A stretch of DNA of 54,183 bases from Kineosphaera sp039812485 (GTDB lineage: Bacteria > Actinomycetota > Actinomycetes > Actinomycetales > Dermatophilaceae): assembly GCA_039812485.1 (NCBI GenBank), contig JBDIAP010000006.1, positions 1 through 54,183 on the forward strand, given 5' to 3'. The translations under genes and the position numbers were made by a program. How positions within the stretch are numbered: position 1 is the first letter of the stretch; the number at the start of each line of letters is the position of its first letter. Positions 33,274-42,177 of this stretch are shown in pieces. The notes beneath the pieces are model-generated. The model worked only from the letters and a program-made list of their open reading frames with translations, ran no database searches and was not told the origin of the DNA.

Positions 33274-33990
33274 GTGAACGACGTCGGCCCGACCTCCTAC
33301 ACGAGCATCGCCGGCCCGGTCGAGGCCGTGATCGAGGCCAGGCGCTCGCGCTTCCTGGCCCGCCTCGAGCCGGTCGCCGACGAGGCGGCCGCCCGTGACG
33401 TCATCGAGGCCGCCCGCCGCGCCCACCACGACGCGCGGCACCACTGCAGCGCGTTCGTGCTCGACCCCGACGCCCGCACCCAGCGCAGCAACGACGACGG
33501 CGAGCCGGCCGGCACCGCGGGCGCCCCGATGCTCGAGGTGCTCCGCGGCAGTGGGCACACCCAGGTCGTCGCGGTCGTCACCCGCTGGTTCGGCGGCACA
33601 CTGCTCGGCACCGGCGGGCTCATCCGCGCCTACTCCGGCGCGGTGAGCGCCGCGCTCGAGCGCGCGACGCCGCAGGTGTGGCGGCTGCGGCGGCGCGTCC
33701 ACGTCGAGATCGACATCGCGCACGCGGGCCGCCTCGAGCACGAGCTGCGCGCCCACGATCCGGCGCTGCTCCAGGTGCTCGGCGTCGACTACACCGCGTC
33801 GAGTGCTCGGGCGGCGCGGGCGCGACTGCAGCTGGCCGTGCACCCGCATCGGGAGGCCGACGTGGCGGCGCTCGTCGCTTCGGCCACCGGCGGCGCGGGC
33901 CGATTGGCCCGGGACGCGGCCGGCGCTGCCGGCCATGCCGACGCCGTGCTGGAGTGGTCGCCGGACGGCGGTGTTCCCCCATTTCGGTGA
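33274..33990 (+). CDS. IMPACT/YigZ (UPF0029) family protein
   Basis: 238 residues from the GTG at 33274. The N-terminal UPF0029 domain shows EARRSRFLARLEPV, HHCSAFVLD, NDDGEPAGTAGAPMLEVL and TRWFGGTLLGTGGLIRAYSGA; a DUF1949-like C-terminal domain follows. These proteins have a ribosomal S5-like fold and are linked to translation control in eukaryotes (IMPACT); the bacterial role is poorly known. It follows the SDR gene by 40 bases and may be read from the same mRNA. The C-terminal ~30 residues are Ala/Gly-rich and not conserved in appearance. Confidence 0.92.
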   Translation: MNDVGPTSYTSIAGPVEAVIEARRSRFLARLEPVADEAAARDVIEAARRAHHDARHHCSAFVLDPDARTQRSNDDGEPAGTAGAPMLEVLRGSGHTQVVAVVTRWFGGTLLGTGGLIRAYSGAVSAALERATPQVWRLRRRVHVEIDIAHAGRLEHELRAHDPALLQVLGVDYTASSARAARARLQLAVHPHREADVAALVASATGGAGRLARDAAGAAGHADAVLEWSPDGGVPPFR

Positions 33991-34104
33991 GGCGCGCACA
34001 CCACTGCCCGCCTCCGGGGCGGATCGAGTCGTGCCGAAGGATGCGCAGCGGATAACGTAACCGCCGGAGATTTCGGATCCATCGACACAGGAGGAGGGCT
34101 GCGC

Positions 34105-37026
34105 GTGGGAGTGCTGCTGGTCGTGCACGCCGTGCTCGCCATCGCCGCGCCCGCGCTCGTGCGTGCCTGGCATCGGCGTGCCTTCTGGATCCTCGCGCTG
34201 CCGCCGGCCGCGACCTTCGTGTGGGCCCTGAGCAACACCCGGGCCGCGCTCTCGGGCGACCCGCCCCTCGAGCACGTGACGTGGGTGCCCAGCATCGGCC
34301 TCGAGCTTGCGTTCCGCCTCGACCCGTTGTCCTGGCTGCTGTGCCTCGTCGTCGGCGGCGTCGGCGCGCTCGTGCTCGCCTACTGCTCGGCCTACTTCGT
34401 CGCGGACGAGCCGGGGCTGGGGCGCTTCGCCGGGTGCCTGCTGGGCTTCGCCGGCGCCATGCTCGGCCTCGTCACCAGCGACGACCTGCTCGTGCTCTAC
34501 CTCTTCTGGGAGGCCACGACGGTGCTCTCCTACCTGCTCATCGGGCACCGCCCCGAGAGCGGGTCGAGCCGCACCGCCGCCACCCAGGCCCTCGTCGTGA
34601 CCACGTTCGGCGGCCTGGCGATGCTCGTCGGGCTCATCATCGTGGGGGAGCGGGCCGGCACCTACCGGCTCAGCGAGGTCATCGCCGCCCTGACGGCCCA
34701 CCCGCCGACGAGCGCCGACCCCGCGGCCCTGGCGGCCGTCGCGCTCATCCTGCTCGGCGCCCTGACGAAGTCGGCGCTCGTGCCGTTCCACTTCTGGCTG
34801 CCCGGGGCGATGGCGGCGCCCACGCCCGTCAGCGCCTACCTGCACGCCGCGGCCATGGTCAAGGCCGGCATCTACCTGGTCGCCCGCTTCGCGCCCGCGT
34901 ATGCCGAGGTGCCGCTGTGGCGGGTGCTCGTGCTCGTGCTCGGCGGCACGACGATGGTGCTCGGGGCCTATCGCTCGCTGCGGCAACACGACCTCAAGCA
35001 GCTGCTCGCCTACGGCACGGTGAGTCAGCTCGGCTTCTTGACGATCCTCGTCGGGTCGGGGACCTCCGACGCCGCGCTGGCCGGCGTCGCGATGCTGCTC
35101 GCCCACGCCCTCTACAAGTCGTGCCTCTTCCTCGTCGTCGGCACGATCGACCACACGGTCGGCACCCGCGACCTGCGCGAACTATCGGGGATCGCCCGGC
35201 AGGCGCCGTGGCTCGCCGTGGCCGGGTGCCTCGGGGCCGCGTCGATGGCGGGGCTGCCGCCGCTGCTCGGCTTCGTCGGCAAGGAGGCCGCCTACGCCGC
35301 CTACGCGGATGCCGAGCAGGATTGGGCGCCGTGGGTGCTCGCGGTGCTCGTGCTGGGCTCGGTGCTCACGTTCGCCTACACGGCCCGCTTCGTCTGGGGC
35401 GCGTTCGCCGACGTGCCCGGTCGCGAGCCCCAGCCCATGCACGCGCCCGGCCCGGTGCTCCAGGGGGTGCCGTTGCTGCTCGGCACCCTCGGGCTCGTCG
35501 CGGGACCGCTCGCCCCCGCGCTGGAGCCCGCCCTGCGCGCCTACGCCGACGGGGTCGGGCCGCAGCCCGCGACCGGTCACCTGACGCTGTGGCACGGCTT
35601 CACGCTCGCGCTCGGGCTGACGCTGCTGACGTGGCTCGCCGGCGGCCTGCTCGCCGCCCAGCGCACCCGCGTCGAGCTCGCGCAGGAGCGGGCGGCGACG
35701 ATCTGGGGCACGGCGTCGGCCGACGCCACCTACCGGCACGTCATGCTGGGCCTCGACCGTGGCTCGCTCTTCGTCACCGCGGCGATGCAGCGCGGGTCGC
35801 TGCCCCTGTCGCTGGCGCTCATCCTCACGGTCTTCATCGCGCTGCCGGGCGGCAGCGTGCTGCTCGGCACCGACTGGTCGAGCCTGACCTGGCGCTTCTC
35901 CGACGGGCTCGGGCAGGTGCTCACGGCGCTCGTCATGGTCTTCGCCGCGATCATGGCCGTGCGTGCCCGGCGGCGCATGCGCGCGGTCTTCCTCGTCGGC
36001 GTCACCGGCTACGGGTGCGCGGTGCTCTTCCTGATCTTCGGCGCCCCCGACATCGCCCTGACGCAGATCCTCGTCGAGACGGTCTCGATCCTGCTCTTCG
36101 TGCTCGTGCTGCGCAGGCTCCCGGACCGATTCCCCGACGAGCGGCCCCGCGGCGACCGGGTGCTGCGGGCCTGCTTCGGCATCGCGGTCGGCGTCGTCGC
36201 CGCCGCGCTGGCGCTCGTGCTCCCCAACGCGCGCACCGCGGCGCCGGCGTCGACGGGGCTCGGCCCGGCGGCCGTCGAGTACGGCGGCGGGCACAACATC
36301 GTCAACATCATCCTCGTCGACGTGCGCGCCTGGGACACGATGGGGGAGCTGTCCGTCGTGCTGGCCGCCGCGACCGGCATCGCGAGCCTGATCTTCTTGG
36401 AGGAGAACCGCTTCCAGGTCGTGCGCGACCGCATCGCCGACGCCCGGTCGCGCCGCCGCGCCGCCACGCGGCTCGGCCAGGCCCGCGGCCGCTGGCTGTC
36501 GGAGGACGCGCACTTCGACGAGCGGCAGCGGTCGGTGATGTTCGAGGTCGTGACGCGGCTCGTCTTCCACACGGTGCTGCTGTGGTCGGTGTTCCTGCTG
36601 GTCTCGGGTCACAACGACCCCGGCGGCGGCTTCGCGGCCGGCCTCATGGGGGGTCTTGCGCTGGCGCTGCGCTACCTGGCCGGCGGCCGCGAGGAGCTGC
36701 GCGCGGCGATCCCGGTGCTACCGGGCTGGCTGCTGGGCATCGGCCTCTTCCTGTCCGCCGGCAACGGCCTGGCCTCGATGATCGCTGGTGGCGACGTGCT
36801 GCAGACCTGGATCTTCGACATCCCCGTGCCGCTCATCGGCACGCTGCACATCGTGACGTCGCTCGTCTTCGACATCGGCGTCTACCTCGTCGTCGTCGGG
36901 CTCATGCTCGACACCCTGCGCAGCCTCGGCGCCGGCATCGACGCCCAGGTCGAGCGAGAGTATGAGGAGACGCCCGCCCGGGGCGCGACCAGCGAGGGCC
37001 TGACACAGAGCGGAGCGGCGACATGA
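34105..37026 (+). CDS. mrpA: Mrp Na+/H+ antiporter subunit A with fused MrpB domain
   Basis: 973 residues from a GTG after AGGAGGAGGG. About 20 membrane helices. The proton-translocating module resembling NuoL/NuoM includes LLVLYLFWEATTVLSYLLIG, ALTKSALVPFHFWLPGAMAAPTPVSAYLHAAAMVKAG and HDLKQLLAYGTVSQLGFL. A DUF4040-type segment (FGAPDIALTQILVETVSILL) follows near residue 650. The C-terminal ~140 residues carry the MnhB domain (RLVFHTVLLWSVFLLVSGHNDPGGGFAAG), so no separate mrpB is expected and none is present. Mrp exports Na+ in exchange for protons and supports alkali and salt tolerance. Confidence 0.95.
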   Translation: MGVLLVVHAVLAIAAPALVRAWHRRAFWILALPPAATFVWALSNTRAALSGDPPLEHVTWVPSIGLELAFRLDPLSWLLCLVVGGVGALVLAYCSAYFVADEPGLGRFAGCLLGFAGAMLGLVTSDDLLVLYLFWEATTVLSYLLIGHRPESGSSRTAATQALVVTTFGGLAMLVGLIIVGERAGTYRLSEVIAALTAHPPTSADPAALAAVALILLGALTKSALVPFHFWLPGAMAAPTPVSAYLHAAAMVKAGIYLVARFAPAYAEVPLWRVLVLVLGGTTMVLGAYRSLRQHDLKQLLAYGTVSQLGFLTILVGSGTSDAALAGVAMLLAHALYKSCLFLVVGTIDHTVGTRDLRELSGIARQAPWLAVAGCLGAASMAGLPPLLGFVGKEAAYAAYADAEQDWAPWVLAVLVLGSVLTFAYTARFVWGAFADVPGREPQPMHAPGPVLQGVPLLLGTLGLVAGPLAPALEPALRAYADGVGPQPATGHLTLWHGFTLALGLTLLTWLAGGLLAAQRTRVELAQERAATIWGTASADATYRHVMLGLDRGSLFVTAAMQRGSLPLSLALILTVFIALPGGSVLLGTDWSSLTWRFSDGLGQVLTALVMVFAAIMAVRARRRMRAVFLVGVTGYGCAVLFLIFGAPDIALTQILVETVSILLFVLVLRRLPDRFPDERPRGDRVLRACFGIAVGVVAAALALVLPNARTAAPASTGLGPAAVEYGGGHNIVNIILVDVRAWDTMGELSVVLAAATGIASLIFLEENRFQVVRDRIADARSRRRAATRLGQARGRWLSEDAHFDERQRSVMFEVVTRLVFHTVLLWSVFLLVSGHNDPGGGFAAGLMGGLALALRYLAGGREELRAAIPVLPGWLLGIGLFLSAGNGLASMIAGGDVLQTWIFDIPVPLIGTLHIVTSLVFDIGVYLVVVGLMLDTLRSLGAGIDAQVEREYEETPARGATSEGLTQSGAAT

Positions 37027-37526
37027 CCTCGAACCTCGTGCTGGCGCTGCTCATCGGGGTGCTCTTCGGCACCGGCGTCGTGCTGCTCATGTCGCGCGGC
37101 ATCAGCCGAGCCCTGCTCGGCGTCATGCTCATGAGCAACGGCATCAACCTCATGTTCGTCGTCGCCGCCGGCAGCCCCGGGCGAGCCCCGATCGTCGACG
37201 ACGCCGGCACCGAGACCGGCATCACCGACCCGCTGCCGCAGGCGCTCGTGCTCACCGCGATCGTCATCACACTGGCGCTCACCGGTTTCGTCATGTCGCT
37301 GGCCTACCGCGCGTGGGAGCTGTCGCGCACCGATCTCATCGAGGACGACGACGAGTCGATCCGCATCGCCCGCAAGGCGAGCGAGACCGACGCGATCGAC
37401 TCCGACTACGACGAGGAAGCCCCCGTGGACCCGCTCGACGACCCCGACCCCGGGGCCTGCTACCACCCGGACACGCCCGCCGACGACGACCCGCGCCGCC
37501 TTGAGCCGAGCCGGGGGGCGTCGTGA
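37023..37526 (+). CDS. mrpC: Mrp antiporter subunit C
   Basis: 167 residues, NuoK-like, with three helices: LVLALLIGVLFGTGVVLL, SRALLGVMLMSNGINLMFV and PQALVLTAIVITLALTGFVM. The start overlaps the mrpA stop (ATGA). The C-terminal ~65 residues form a strongly acidic extension (EDDDESIR, DSDYDEEAPVDPLDDPDPG) absent from the usual ~115-residue MrpC; it is probably cytoplasmic and disordered. Confidence 0.95.
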   Translation: MTSNLVLALLIGVLFGTGVVLLMSRGISRALLGVMLMSNGINLMFVVAAGSPGRAPIVDDAGTETGITDPLPQALVLTAIVITLALTGFVMSLAYRAWELSRTDLIEDDDESIRIARKASETDAIDSDYDEEAPVDPLDDPDPGACYHPDTPADDDPRRLEPSRGAS

Positions 37527-39190
37527 TCAGCGGGTGGGCGTGGCTCGTGCCGCTGCCGGTGCTCTTTCCGCTCGTCGGTGCCGGCCTGACCCTCGTGGCC
37601 GGCGGCCGCGACGCCGTGCAACGGTCCATCAGCGTCATCACGTTCGTCGGGGTGCTCACCGCCGCGGCGGGGCTGCTCGTCGCCGCCGACGGCCACGGGC
37701 CGCTGGCGGTCGAGGTCGGCGGCTGGCCGGCGCCGATGGGCGTCGTCCTCGTCGTCGACCGGCTCGCCGCGCTCATGATCCTCGTATCGGCGATCGTCAC
37801 CTTCGGGGTGCTGCTCTACTCCATCGGCCAGGGCCGATCCAGCGAGGACGAGCGCGACGCCGGCGCGCCGCTGCCGATCTTCCACCCCACGCTGCTCGTG
37901 CTGCTGGCGGGCGTGTGCACGACGTTCGTCTCCGGCGACCTGTTCCACATCTTCGTCGGCTTCGAGATGCTGCTCATGGCGAGCTTCGTGCTGCTCACCC
38001 TCGGCGGCACGGCCGACCGGGTGCGCGCCGGCGTCAACTACGTCTTCGTCAGCGTGCTCAGCTCGCTCCTCTTCCTCACCGCCCTGGCCATGACGTATGC
38101 CGCCACCGGCACCGTCAACCTCGCCCAGCTGGCCCAGCGCATCCCCGACCTGCCCGCCGCGACCCAGACGACCCTGCAGGTGCTCATCCTGCTCGGCTTC
38201 TGCATCAAGGCCGCGGTCTTCCCCATGTCGGGATGGCTGCCGGACTCCTACCCGACCGCGCCCGCGCCGGTCACGGCCGTCTTCGCCGGCCTGCTGACCA
38301 AGGTCGGCGTCTACGCGATCATCCGCACGCAGACGCTGCTCTTCCCGGGCGGCGCGCTCGACGACCTGCTGCTGTGGGCGGCGCTGCTGACGATGATCGT
38401 CGGCATCCTCGGGGCCATCGCCCAGGACGACATCAAGCGGCTGCTGTCGTTCACGCTCGTCAGCCACATCGGCTACATGCTCTTCGGGGTCGCCGTCGGC
38501 AACGAGATCGGCCTGTCCGGCGCGATCTTCTACGTCGTGCACCACATCATCGTGCAGACGACGCTCTTCCTCGTCGCCGGGCTCGTCGAGTGGCGCGCCG
38601 GCAGCGCGTCGCTCAGCGAGCTCGGCGGTCTCGCCAAGTCCTCGCCGTTCATCGCCGTGCTCTTCTTCATCCCCGCGATGAACCTCGCCGGCATCCCGCC
38701 GTTCTCGGGCTTCCTCGGCAAGATCGCGCTGCTGCAGGGCGGCGTCGTCAACGGCGGCGCCCTCGCCTACCTGCTCATCGGCGGCTCGGTCCTCACGAGC
38801 CTGCTCACCCTGTATGCCGTGAGCCGCGTGTGGTCCCGCGCCTTCTGGCGCCGGCCCCCGGCCGAGGGCGGGCCCGACACCGTGACGTGGACGATCCCCA
38901 CCACGAGCACCTCGAGCACCTCGTCCGCGTGGACGACGTCGGGTGGCGGCACCGGAGCCGACACACTCACCCAGGACCCGCCGGGCATCATCTCGACCGG
39001 CATCGCCGCCGGGCTGCGCAGCGTGCCCCGCGGGATGCTCGCCCCGACGACCGCGCTCGTGATCATCGGCATCGCCATCACGGTCGTCGCCGGGCCGCTC
39101 TATGCGATGACCGACCGCGCGGCGACCGACCTGCGGGCGCGGACTCCCTACCTCAGTGCGGTGTTGACGACCGAGGAGGTGCACCGATGA
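37523..39190 (+). CDS. mrpD: Mrp antiporter subunit D
   Basis: 555 residues, NuoN/NuoM-like, about 14 helices. The start is a GTG overlapping the mrpC stop. Key segments are FHIFVGFEMLLMASFVLL (conserved Glu), GFCIKAAVFPMSGWLPDSYPTAPAPVTAVFAGLLTKVG (Lys in the proton channel) and AQDDIKRLLSFTLVSHIGYML. A Ser/Thr-rich loop (TTSTSSTSSAWTTS, near residues 458-472) lies before the last helix. Confidence 0.95.
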   Translation: MISGWAWLVPLPVLFPLVGAGLTLVAGGRDAVQRSISVITFVGVLTAAAGLLVAADGHGPLAVEVGGWPAPMGVVLVVDRLAALMILVSAIVTFGVLLYSIGQGRSSEDERDAGAPLPIFHPTLLVLLAGVCTTFVSGDLFHIFVGFEMLLMASFVLLTLGGTADRVRAGVNYVFVSVLSSLLFLTALAMTYAATGTVNLAQLAQRIPDLPAATQTTLQVLILLGFCIKAAVFPMSGWLPDSYPTAPAPVTAVFAGLLTKVGVYAIIRTQTLLFPGGALDDLLLWAALLTMIVGILGAIAQDDIKRLLSFTLVSHIGYMLFGVAVGNEIGLSGAIFYVVHHIIVQTTLFLVAGLVEWRAGSASLSELGGLAKSSPFIAVLFFIPAMNLAGIPPFSGFLGKIALLQGGVVNGGALAYLLIGGSVLTSLLTLYAVSRVWSRAFWRRPPAEGGPDTVTWTIPTTSTSSTSSAWTTSGGGTGADTLTQDPPGIISTGIAAGLRSVPRGMLAPTTALVIIGIAITVVAGPLYAMTDRAATDLRARTPYLSAVLTTEEVHR

Positions 39191-39780
39191 GCGCCGACGC
39201 CCCCGCGAGACCGGACCCCGCGCGAACCGACCCCGCGGCCGGGCGGCGCGGCGTGCTGCGGCGCCGCGTCCAGCCGGTGAGCCTGCTGCTGCTCACGCTC
39301 CTGTGGGTGCTGCTGTGGGGCAACGTGTCGTGGATCAACGTCGTCTCGGGGCTGCTGCTCGCCACGCTCGTGCTGGTGCTCTTTCCCCTGCCGCCGCTGA
39401 CGTTCGGGGTGCGGCTGCACCCGTGGGGGACCCTCGTGCTGGTCGTCCGCTTCCTCGTCGACCTCGTCGTCGCCAGCGTCGAGGTCGCCTACAAGGCCAG
39501 CGTGCCGTGGGAGCATCCCCAGGGGCGGCTCACCCGTGTGCCGTTGCGCGGCGACAACGACCTCATGTGCACGATCACCGCACAGATGACCACGCTCGTG
39601 CCCGGCTCGATCGTCATCGACATCGACTGCGCCGCAGACGGCCGATCGCTGCTGCTCCACCTCTTCGACGCGCCGCAGGACCGCGACGTGCAGGCCATGC
39701 ACGAGCGGGTCCGGGCCCAGGAGCTGCGCGTCCTGCGCGCCCTCGCCGCCCACCCTCCCCAGCCGACGGAGCAGCCATGA
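39187..39780 (+). CDS. mrpE: Mrp antiporter subunit E
   Basis: 197 residues, starting inside the mrpD stop (ATGA). An Arg/Pro/Ala-rich start of ~28 residues is followed by two or three helices (SLLLLTLLWVLLWGNVSW, VSGLLLATLVLVLFPLPPL) and the MNHE-type soluble part with ANITLVPGS-like TAQMTTLVPGSIVIDID. Small membrane subunit needed for Mrp assembly. Confidence 0.92.
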   Translation: MSADAPARPDPARTDPAAGRRGVLRRRVQPVSLLLLTLLWVLLWGNVSWINVVSGLLLATLVLVLFPLPPLTFGVRLHPWGTLVLVVRFLVDLVVASVEVAYKASVPWEHPQGRLTRVPLRGDNDLMCTITAQMTTLVPGSIVIDIDCAADGRSLLLHLFDAPQDRDVQAMHERVRAQELRVLRALAAHPPQPTEQP

Positions 39781-40097
39781 ACCCGACCTGGGAGCTGTGG
39801 GCCTACGGGGTCATCGGCCTCGTGCTCGGCCTCTCGGCGATCCTCGCCACCGTGCGCATCGTGCGCGGCCCCACCGTGCTCGACCGCACTGTCGCCGCCG
39901 AGGTGCTCGTGTCCACGCTCGTGTGCGCCCTCGCCACCGAAGCCGCCATGAACCGACACTCGACGACCCTGCCCATCGTCATCTCGCTCTCGCTCGTCGG
40001 CTTCCTCGCCTCGGTCGGCGTCGCCCGGTTCATGGGCCGGCCCGGGGGCGCCGGGCCCGACGAGATCACCGGCCTCAACCGATCGGAGCGGCGATGA
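39777..40097 (+). CDS. mrpF: Mrp antiporter subunit F
   Basis: 106 residues, three helices: YGVIGLVLGLSAILATVRIV, the GPTVLDRTVAAEVLVSTLV motif typical of MrpF, and LPIVISLSLVGFLASVGVARF. Starts in the mrpE stop. Confidence 0.93.
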   Translation: MNPTWELWAYGVIGLVLGLSAILATVRIVRGPTVLDRTVAAEVLVSTLVCALATEAAMNRHSTTLPIVISLSLVGFLASVGVARFMGRPGGAGPDEITGLNRSERR

Positions 40098-40495
40098 CCT
40101 GGGCCACGCTCGTCGACGTCGTCGCCGTCGCGGCCCTCGCCGGCGGGGCCATCCTCTGCCTGACCTCGGCGATCGGGCTCCTGCGCCTGCCCGATCTGTA
40201 TTCCCGCATGCACGCGGCGACCAAGCCACAGGCTCTCGGCCTGCTCCTCATGCTGCTCGGACTGGGGCTCACACTGCGATCCAGCCTCGACGTCGGCATG
40301 CTGCTCTTCGTCGCGGTCTTCCAGCTCATGACGATCCCGGTGTCGGCGCACCTCGTGGCCCGCGCCCGATACCGGGACGATCATGGAGACGACGATCACG
40401 TGGACGACCATCACGGGGACGAGGACCACGGGGACGACCATGGTGACGACGACCACAGCGACGACCACAGCGTCGACTCGCCCGCCGAGCATTGA
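40094..40495 (+). CDS. mrpG: Mrp antiporter subunit G with His/Asp-rich tail
   Basis: 133 residues, starting in the mrpF stop. Residues 1-92 are a normal MrpG: three helices with GAILCLTSAIGLLRLPDLYSRMHAATKPQALG and QLMTIPVSAHLVARARY. Residues 95-133 are an unusual tail with 9 His and 17 Asp in repeating DDH/GDD units. Such tails bind divalent metals in other proteins; a metal-sensing or binding role here is inference. Last gene of the Mrp operon. Confidence 0.94.
   Translation: MTWATLVDVVAVAALAGGAILCLTSAIGLLRLPDLYSRMHAATKPQALGLLLMLLGLGLTLRSSLDVGMLLFVAVFQLMTIPVSAHLVARARYRDDHGDDDHVDDHHGDEDHGDDHGDDDHSDDHSVDSPAEH
40376..40492 (+). repeat. Degenerate repeats encoding the His/Asp tail of MrpG
   Basis: Repeating GACGACCA(T/C) and GGGGACGA words encode the low-complexity DDH/GDD tail. 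Unit boundaries are irregular, suggesting old slippage. Confidence 0.6.
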
Positions 40496-40564
40496 GCCGA
40501 CCCCGGTAGCCTGACGCCAGCCCCGCAGGGGCGTGGACGACGGCTGACGACGAGGTGGGCAGGC

Positions 40565-41905
40565 ATGAGCGAGCAGTGGCGCTTCGAGACTCGACAGGTG
40601 CACGCGGGGCAGACACCCGACGCGGCGACCGGGGCGCGGGCGCTGCCCATCTATCAGTCGACGTCGTTCGTCTTCCCCGACGCCCAGACCGCCGCGGACA
40701 GGTTCGCGCTCGCCGACCTCGGACCCATCTACACCCGCATCGGCAACCCCACCCAGACGGCCGTGGAAGACCGCATCGCCTCCCTCGAGGGCGGCGTCGG
40801 GGCGCTGCTGCTCGCGTCCGGGCAGGCCGCGACCACTTTCGCGATCCTCAACGTCGCCCAGGCCGGTGACCACGTCGTCGCCAGCTCGGCGCTCTACGGG
40901 GGCACCTACAACCTCCTGAAATACACGCTGTCGCGGCTCGGCATCGAGACGACCTTCATCGCCGACATCGGCGACCTGCAGGAGTGGCGCGACGCGATCC
41001 GCCCCACCACCAAGCTGCTCTTCGGCGAGTCGATCTCCAACCCGGACGGCAAGATCCTCGACATCGCCGCGCTCGCCGACATCGCCCACGAGGCCGGGGT
41101 GCCGCTCTTCGTCGACAACACCGTCGCCACCCCCTACGTGCTGCGGCCCCTCGAGCACGGCGCCGACGTCGTCATCCACTCGGCCACCAAATACCTCGGC
41201 GGGCACGGCACGTCGATCGGCGGGGTCATCGTCGACGGCGGCACCTTCGACTACGCCGCCGACCCCGACAGGTTCCCTCAGCTCAACACCCCCTCCGAGA
41301 GCTACCACGGGCTCGTCTTCGCCCGCGACCTCGGCGTCGGCAGCGCGCTCGGCGCCAACCTCGCGTTCATCCTCAAGGCCCGCGTCGAACTGCTGCGCGA
41401 CCTCGGCTCCGCGATCAGCCCCTTCAACGCCTGGCTCATCCAACTCGGCATCGAGACCCTGTCTCTGCGGGTCGAGCGGCACCTGGCCAACACCCGCCGA
41501 GTCGCCGACTACCTGCAGGCCCACGACCAGGTGGAGAAGGTCTACTGGTCGTCGCTGCCCGACAGCCCGTATGCCGACCTCGCCGCCCGCTACACCCCGC
41601 TCGGCGCCGGGGCGGTGCTCTCCTTCGACATCGTCGGCGGACTCGACGCCGGCCGCGCGTTCGTCGACGGCTGCGAGCTGCACAGCCACGTCGCCAACAT
41701 CGGCGACGTCCGCTCCCTCGTCATCCACCCGGCCTCGACGACCCACTCGCAGGGCTCCGACGCCGATCGTCTCGGCGCCGGGGTCACCCCGGGGCTGGTG
41801 CGCCTCGCCGTCGGCATCGAGCACATCGACGACATCCTCGCCGACCTGCACAGAGGCTTTGCCGCGGTCGGCTTCGCCGACTCTGGCGCTGCACGCCAGG
41901 ATTGA
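40565..41905 (+). CDS. metY: O-acetyl-L-homoserine sulfhydrylase (Cys/Met metabolism PLP enzyme)
   Basis: 446 residues from the ATG at 40565 after GAGGTGGG. The sequence starts with the family pattern WRFETRQVHAGQTPDAATGARALPIYQSTSF. PLP-binding residues include YTRIGNPT, SGQAATTFA, VDNTVATP and Lys209 in SATKYLGGHG. The length and the long insertion between residues ~240 and 280 favour MetY over cystathionine gamma-synthase. It makes homocysteine from O-acetylhomoserine and sulfide in the cytoplasm. It follows mrpG by 69 bases; no SAM riboswitch is recognisable there. Confidence 0.95.
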   Translation: MSEQWRFETRQVHAGQTPDAATGARALPIYQSTSFVFPDAQTAADRFALADLGPIYTRIGNPTQTAVEDRIASLEGGVGALLLASGQAATTFAILNVAQAGDHVVASSALYGGTYNLLKYTLSRLGIETTFIADIGDLQEWRDAIRPTTKLLFGESISNPDGKILDIAALADIAHEAGVPLFVDNTVATPYVLRPLEHGADVVIHSATKYLGGHGTSIGGVIVDGGTFDYAADPDRFPQLNTPSESYHGLVFARDLGVGSALGANLAFILKARVELLRDLGSAISPFNAWLIQLGIETLSLRVERHLANTRRVADYLQAHDQVEKVYWSSLPDSPYADLAARYTPLGAGAVLSFDIVGGLDAGRAFVDGCELHSHVANIGDVRSLVIHPASTTHSQGSDADRLGAGVTPGLVRLAVGIEHIDDILADLHRGFAAVGFADSGAARQD

Positions 41906-42177
41906 CGCGGCCGCGCCGCGGCGCCCGTGGGTGCCGACGAACCACGCTCGCTACGCTCGACGGTTCGTCGGGCTGCTGACGCAGCCGCAGTCGCTCACCT
42001 CGGTCGGTCGGCTGCGGCGACACGGCGCGTGGCCGGCTGGGCCGCTCGGATCGTGGGACGGGGCGTCGGTCCGCTAGGGTGCGCTGGTCCGTCGACGCCG
42101 ACGGTCCGGCGGAGGCGCCGGGGCGCGGCGTCTCCCTGCGCCGCCGGGCGGCGCCATCCCCAACGAAGGAGCCGCGC

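Noticed and set aside
35182..39184. Long antisense open frames opposite mrpA and mrpD
   Set aside because: Low-complexity Arg/Glu/Asp-rich translations produced by codon bias of the sense genes; no start signals or domains.
40496..40564. Possible SAM riboswitch before metY
   Set aside because: 69 bases is too short and there is no matching core; only a weak GC hairpin is seen.
41906..42177. Possible glycine riboswitch before the alanine/glycine symporter
   Set aside because: GC-rich inverted repeats are present, but the conserved glycine-aptamer core sequences are not.
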